Source of the DNA: an uncultured Bacilli bacterium
GTDB lineage: Bacteria; Bacillota_I; Bacilli_A; RFN20; CAG-288
Direction: 5' to 3'
Length of the DNA stretch: 53,737 bases
Assembly (NCBI GenBank): GCA_934725685.1
Contig: CAKVBX010000008.1
Location: 1 to 53,737 of the forward strand
The notes under the pieces were generated by a model that ran no database searches, was not told the DNA's origin, and saw nothing but the letters and a program-made list of their open reading frames with translations. Shown in pieces: positions 50,096-53,737 of this stretch; the stretch's first letter is position 1, and each line of letters begins with the position of its first letter. The position numbers and the translations under genes were made by a program.

Positions 50096-50992
50096 ATGAA
50101 AAAATTAGTCTCTTTTCTGCTTCGTATCGATAATATGAGCCGCATCATGGTTTTTGTTTCCATGGCTCTGTTTTTAGTGGTTCCTTCTCTGATTTTGTTT
50201 TATCTCGATGAGGGAAACCAGACCACTGATATTGTGATACGCTGCATTGTTCTGATCGGAATCATTTTAGGGCCAGGATTGATTGCTTTGGTTCGTCCGA
50301 TAAGAACGACTTTGCTCTATTTTATCGAGTTACTGTTTACACTTATCGTGGAGTTCTTCGAGTTTAATCCGACCGATATCCTTGATGGAGTCAATTTTGC
50401 TGCTTTATTCTGGCTGGAAGTCATCTTCTCTGTGATTGCAATCTGTGTCAATGCAGTCATGCTCAAAAAATACATGGGCAGAAAGAAAAAAGTGATTCAG
50501 GCGACCAAGGAGGATACGAACGAAGATACTGTTTTCGATTTCCTCAATGCGACTTCTTCCAATGACAAAATCGAAGAGGATCTGGAAAATATCATGGAAG
50601 AAAAAGAAAAACTGAAAATGAGGGCAGCAAAAAAGATGAAGTTCTCAAGAGCTCTCCGCATTTTCTCTTTCGCTTTCAGCTATATTACGCTTCTTGTCTA
50701 TTTCATCGATGTCATTCAGAAGACGGATCCTTTCGGAACCATGTACCACCTTCTTCTGCTCAGCATCATTCTGATACCGCTGGTGTTTCTCTGTTCCCTT
50801 AAGTATCCGAGGGATTTCAAGTATCTCTATTTCTATGATACTGCCTTTTTCCTGACATTATCCCTCATCTGTTCTTCCGAACTTCATCTGAAACCGATAT
50901 TTTTGATTATCAGCCTCGTCGTTCTGATCCTTTCCTTGATTCTGACGCTGATTGTAGAGGGAAGGACCTGGATGGGAAGCTCATCCGATTAG
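50096..50992 (+). CDS. Unknown multi-pass membrane protein
   Basis: A 298-residue protein with about four membrane segments in the first 125 residues and three or four after residue 190. A charged cytoplasmic loop of about 65 residues separates them (ATKEDTNEDTVFDFLN, then EEKEKLKMRAAKKMKF). No family is recognised. There is no Shine-Dalgarno site: a perfect TATAAT ends seven bases before the ATG, so the transcript is probably leaderless. Its 3' end overlaps that of prmC by 12 bases in convergent orientation. Confidence 0.72.
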   Translation: MKKLVSFLLRIDNMSRIMVFVSMALFLVVPSLILFYLDEGNQTTDIVIRCIVLIGIILGPGLIALVRPIRTTLLYFIELLFTLIVEFFEFNPTDILDGVNFAALFWLEVIFSVIAICVNAVMLKKYMGRKKKVIQATKEDTNEDTVFDFLNATSSNDKIEEDLENIMEEKEKLKMRAAKKMKFSRALRIFSFAFSYITLLVYFIDVIQKTDPFGTMYHLLLLSIILIPLVFLCSLKYPRDFKYLYFYDTAFFLTLSLICSSELHLKPIFLIISLVVLILSLILTLIVEGRTWMGSSSD

Positions 50993-51778
50993 TTCGGCGA
51001 CAAGGAAACGGTCTCTTTCGTAACAGTCTTTTTCCAGAGTACAGGAAAATCCGTCAGGATAGTAGTGGCCGAATAAGTCAAGTGTCGCTTTTGCGTTGGT
51101 CGATTCCAGTTCGAAATAGGCTTGACCCTTATCTTTGAGATGATTCTTGAGATCCTTAAAGATACTGCGGTAAGAATCGAGTCCGTCCTTTCCGGCGTAG
51201 AGTGCTATCTTAGGTTCAAAGGGAGCATAGACTTCCCGGTTCTCTTCTTCGATATAAGGAGGATTACAGACAATGACATCGAACGAGTCTTCGATGTTCT
51301 TCAGATAATCCGAGCAAAGAAAATGAATGTCCGTTTTGTTGTGTTCGGCATTCTTTTTTGCCATAGAGAGTGCCTCTTCTGAGATATCGGAGGCGTAGAC
51401 CGTGGCATCCGGGAAATGTTTCTTCAGTGCAATGGCAATGAAACCGGAGCCGGTGCAGAGATCGAGGATTTTCTTGTGATGGAAATCTTTCTGATATAAA
51501 CGTTCGTAAAGAAAAGCTGCGGTTTCATTTCTTGGAATCAGCGTGGATTCATTGAGAAACAGATGGAGGGAAAGGATATCGATATAACCGGCAAGATAGT
51601 TGGCCGGATATCCTCTTTTCAGCTTTTCCAGTACTTCATCCGCTTTCCTTGCTTCTTCATTTCCGTGGATGGCAATTGCATCAAACGGCATATGGAAATA
51701 CCCGTCGAAAATTACGCGGATATCAGCAAGCGGTATTCTGTAGGAACTAGCTTTCATGAAGAACTCTTGATATGTCAT
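50981..51778 (-). CDS. prmC: Release factor glutamine methyltransferase
   Basis: Methylates the Gln of the GGQ loop of release factors with S-adenosylmethionine. The 265-residue protein has the SAM motif ILDLCTGSGFIAIAL (about residues 109-123), the substrate-binding NPPY (CNPPYIEEE, about 177-185) and the N-terminal helical domain ending in PRNETAAFL. It lies directly after prfA, its substrate gene, the common bacterial order. A terminator-like hairpin sits between the two genes. AAAGG lies about 12 bases before the ATG. Confidence 0.96.
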   Translation of the reverse strand: MTYQEFFMKASSYRIPLADIRVIFDGYFHMPFDAIAIHGNEEARKADEVLEKLKRGYPANYLAGYIDILSLHLFLNESTLIPRNETAAFLYERLYQKDFHHKKILDLCTGSGFIAIALKKHFPDATVYASDISEEALSMAKKNAEHNKTDIHFLCSDYLKNIEDSFDVIVCNPPYIEEENREVYAPFEPKIALYAGKDGLDSYRSIFKDLKNHLKDKGQAYFELESTNAKATLDLFGHYYPDGFSCTLEKDCYERDRFLVAELIG

Positions 51779-51811
51779 TTGACTAACAACCTTTCTTTAT
51801 TTCTGTGAAAT

Positions 51812-51835
51812 GAAAACGGCAGGAAAACCTGCCGT
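51812..51835 (-). terminator. Hairpin between prfA and prmC
   Basis: ACGGCAGG and CCTGCCGT form a perfect 8-bp stem with a four-base loop on the minus strand, followed by TTTC only. It touches the prfA stop codon. The short U-tract suggests partial termination, lowering prmC relative to prfA. Confidence 0.7.
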
Positions 51836-52935
51836 CATTTCTTTTCTTCCATTTCTTTCTGCAACTGCTTTGTCTGCTCTTCGAGAAGATCTTTTTGGTT
51901 TGCTTCGTTGAGGGCAGTCAGCATCTCATCGAGATCACCATTCATAATCTTAGGAAGATTCAGGCAGGAGTACCCGATACGATGATCGGTGACGCGGTTC
52001 TGCGGATAGTTATAGGTACGGATTCGTTCGTTGCGTTCTCCGGTTCCGACTTTCAGTCTTCTTTCACCGCCGACTTTCTCTTCGATTTCGGCATCATGCT
52101 TTGCCTGGAGTTTTGCCTTGAGCATTTCCATACAGGTTTCCTTGTTGGCGAGTTGGTCGCGCTCGACCTGACAGGAGACCACGATACCAGAAGGAATATG
52201 GGTGATACGGACTGCGGACTCCGTCTTGTTGACGTTCTGTCCGCCGGCGCCGGAAGAGTGGTAGGTGTCAATCTGGAGGTCGGCAGGATTGATGGTGATA
52301 TCGACATGCTCGATTTCCGGCATGACGAGGACGGTTGCCGTCGAGGTCTGAATCTTTCCGTTTGCCTCAGTGACCGGAACTCTCTGGACGCGGTGGGCGC
52401 CGCTTTCGAATTTCAGTTTGGAATAGACCATTTTTCCTTTGATTTTATACGAGATGAGGGAATATCCGCCTAACGGAGTCGGAAGAGAGTCGAGGATTTC
52501 GATTTTCCATCCCATGCGGTCAGCATAATGGGAATACATGCGGAACAGATCGCCGGCGAAAATATTGGCTTCATCGCCTCCGGCAGCACCACGGATTTCC
52601 ATGATGATGTTTTTGTCATCGTTCTCATCCTTGGGGAGCAGAGCAATCTTGAGGTCTTCTCTCAGCTTTTCGATTTCCTTACTAAGGGTATCGAACTCTT
52701 CCTTGCCCATGGCACGAATATCGGAATCGGAATCCTTTGTCATATCGAGTGCGTCTTTCTGATCGGATTCCTTGCGGACGAGTTCATCATACATGCGGAC
52801 CGGCTCTTCGAGCGTGGAACGCTCCTTGCTGAGCTTGGTCATGGTCGGGATGTCTGCCTTTCCCTCGGAAAGAATGTTATCGATATCGGTAAGACGAATC
52901 TTCATCGCCTTGAGTCGTTCAATCATGTAATCCAT
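51835..52935 (-). CDS. prfA: Peptide chain release factor 1
   Basis: Reads UAA and UAG stop codons and releases the peptide. The 366-residue protein has the PxT codon-recognition tripeptide (RVPVTEANGK, about residues 185-194), which marks RF1 over RF2. The catalytic SGAGGQNVNKTESAVR follows (about 227-242), with domain I helices at the N-terminus. AAGGAG lies 12 bases before the ATG. prmC follows. Use of UGA as stop elsewhere in the window implies that prfB lies outside it. Confidence 0.97.
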   Translation of the reverse strand: MDYMIERLKAMKIRLTDIDNILSEGKADIPTMTKLSKERSTLEEPVRMYDELVRKESDQKDALDMTKDSDSDIRAMGKEEFDTLSKEIEKLREDLKIALLPKDENDDKNIIMEIRGAAGGDEANIFAGDLFRMYSHYADRMGWKIEILDSLPTPLGGYSLISYKIKGKMVYSKLKFESGAHRVQRVPVTEANGKIQTSTATVLVMPEIEHVDITINPADLQIDTYHSSGAGGQNVNKTESAVRITHIPSGIVVSCQVERDQLANKETCMEMLKAKLQAKHDAEIEEKVGGERRLKVGTGERNERIRTYNYPQNRVTDHRIGYSCLNLPKIMNGDLDEMLTALNEANQKDLLEEQTKQLQKEMEEKK

Positions 52936-53001
52936 TGTTGTTTGAATTCTCCTTCCAATCTGAATAAAATAGGCCTCTAGAATTTTACCATAGAAGCCAA
53001 C

Positions 53002-53451
53002 TCAATCTTCCTGATTTCTGAGCCTTCGGAAAAATGTATCCATCAATTCCGTGAATCTTCCGTCTTTGACCTCATGGACCATCAAGCGGTCATCGATAAA
53101 GGTGTGATAGTGTGAGAGGGCCCCTGCTTTTTCATCACTCAGCACATAGTAAAGAGAAGATACTCCTGCTTTGATAATGGCACCCATACAGACAAGACAG
53201 GGCTCAAGTGTCACAATCAGTGTGCTGTCTTTGAGATAACGGCTCTCTGTATCTTCCATCGCTTTCCTTAGTACGAGGAACTCCGCATGGGCATAAGGAT
53301 CATTTCTTCTTTCGACTTCGTTGTGGGAATAGAAAGTCTTCCCGTCTTTTAGACGGAGACAGGCGGCGACGGGGATTTCTCCTTCTTTGTCAGCTTGTTT
53401 GGCTTCGCGATAAAGGTTATCGAGAATCGAAATCAGTTCCTCTTTTTTCAT
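53002..53451 (-). CDS. tadA: tRNA-specific adenosine deaminase
   Basis: Converts A34 to inosine in tRNA-Arg(ACG). The 149-residue protein has both zinc motifs: HAEFLVLRKA (His and catalytic Glu, about residues 55-64) and LEPCLVCMGAI (two Cys, about 86-96). The ATG at 53451 gives the normal N-terminus. In-frame starts further up fall in the SRP RNA 3' stem. No Shine-Dalgarno site is present, and the start lies about ten bases beyond the SRP RNA end, so expression may rely on read-through or processing of that RNA. In Bacillus tadA is also beside the SRP RNA gene. Confidence 0.95.
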   Translation of the reverse strand: MKKEELISILDNLYREAKQADKEGEIPVAACLRLKDGKTFYSHNEVERRNDPYAHAEFLVLRKAMEDTESRYLKDSTLIVTLEPCLVCMGAIIKAGVSSLYYVLSDEKAGALSHYHTFIDDRLMVHEVKDGRFTELMDTFFRRLRNQED

Positions 53452-53461
53452 ACTGAAACAA

Positions 53462-53544
<83 letters not shown>

Positions 53545-53549
53545 ATAGA

Positions 53550-53578
53550 ATTATACCAAAGTGTAAAAAATAAGTAAA
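53550..53578 (-). promoter_or_regulatory. Promoter of the SRP RNA gene
   Basis: Minus-strand TTTACT and a perfect TATAAT are 17 bp apart, with TGG ahead of the -10 as an extended element. The SRP RNA begins six bases or so downstream. Confidence 0.75.
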
Positions 53579-53737
53579 CGGATAACGAAAATTCGTAGCT
53601 GGTATTTGTTCTTTTTTTGGAAAAAAGGGTAGTACCAATTAAGTGTTGTTCGCCGAGCCCAGCGGCTTCCTTGGAAGGAGGTTCCCGAGAACGCCTTCTT
53701 CGAACTGCCTGGTGCTTTGCGAATCCGTTTCAATCCT
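53579..53737. other. Right edge, unassigned
   Basis: About 160 bases. On the minus strand a frame of 32 codons is open from the edge to a TAA at 53639 (SQSTRQFEEGVLGNLLPRK), which could be the tail of a gene outside the window. A CCTTGGAAGG hairpin and GC-rich blocks could also belong to an RNA. I cannot decide between these. Confidence 0.3.

Noticed and set aside
53600..53737. T-box-like sequence GGGTAGTACC near the right edge on the plus strand
   Set aside because: The following bases do not match the T-box consensus and no stem I or specifier loop can be seen before the edge.

Overview
The window reads as chromosome from an uncultured, anaerobic, low-to-mid GC Bacillota, most likely a gut lineage of class Bacilli near Erysipelotrichia or the Mollicutes-adjacent orders. 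This placement is inferred from gene content and not from a marker tree. UGA is used as a stop, Shine-Dalgarno sites are of the GGAGG type, and energy genes are fermentative: pyruvate:ferredoxin oxidoreductase, D-lactate-type dehydrogenase, glycerol kinase and alpha-galactosidase. The right part carries the Bacillus-like information block on the minus strand (ffs-tadA, prfA-prmC, dnaX-ybaB-recR-tmk-holB-ricT-rsmI). Highly expressed genes (nifJ, ldhA, glpK) prefer C-ending codons, which leaves long antisense reading frames that are not genes.

Left part (1-15.1 kb, plus strand): nifJ, two small zinc-ribbon membrane proteins, a sirtuin with a coupled unknown gene, then a four-gene cluster. That cluster holds a 114-residue unknown, an M6-like lipoprotein metallopeptidase and two adjacent paralogues of about 1,100 residues with no recognisable domain. 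I find that the larger paralogue is built from four diverged internal repeats and the second from the same plan. This is the strongest candidate for something undescribed.

Middle part (15.1-41.5 kb): a broken AT-hook ORF from a decayed mobile element, a class II Fic protein, and a P-type cation ATPase under a yybP-ykoY (Mn2+) riboswitch, which points to manganese export. Next come a HAD phosphatase, a DEDDh exonuclease, a pfkB-deoR sugar-phosphate pair, a DUF523-DUF3137-dus operon, an SDR, and a BusR-like GntR-RCK_C regulator divergent from a membrane protein. A frameshifted AlbA/HATPase regulator gene, an alpha-galactosidase, a transporter-dehydrogenase pair, glpK, a second HAD protein, and a three-gene YcxB-type cassette with one frameshifted member complete the region.

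Right part (41.5-53.7 kb): the information block, interrupted between dnaX and prmC by a decayed AAA_14/DUF4143 ATPase gene and a membrane protein gene. At the end lies a compact SRP RNA of about 83 nt with its own promoter, its terminator running into tadA.

Five genes start 7 to 9 nt after a -10-like hexamer and lack a Shine-Dalgarno site, so they are probably read from leaderless mRNA. No CRISPR array, rRNA or tRNA gene was recognised.
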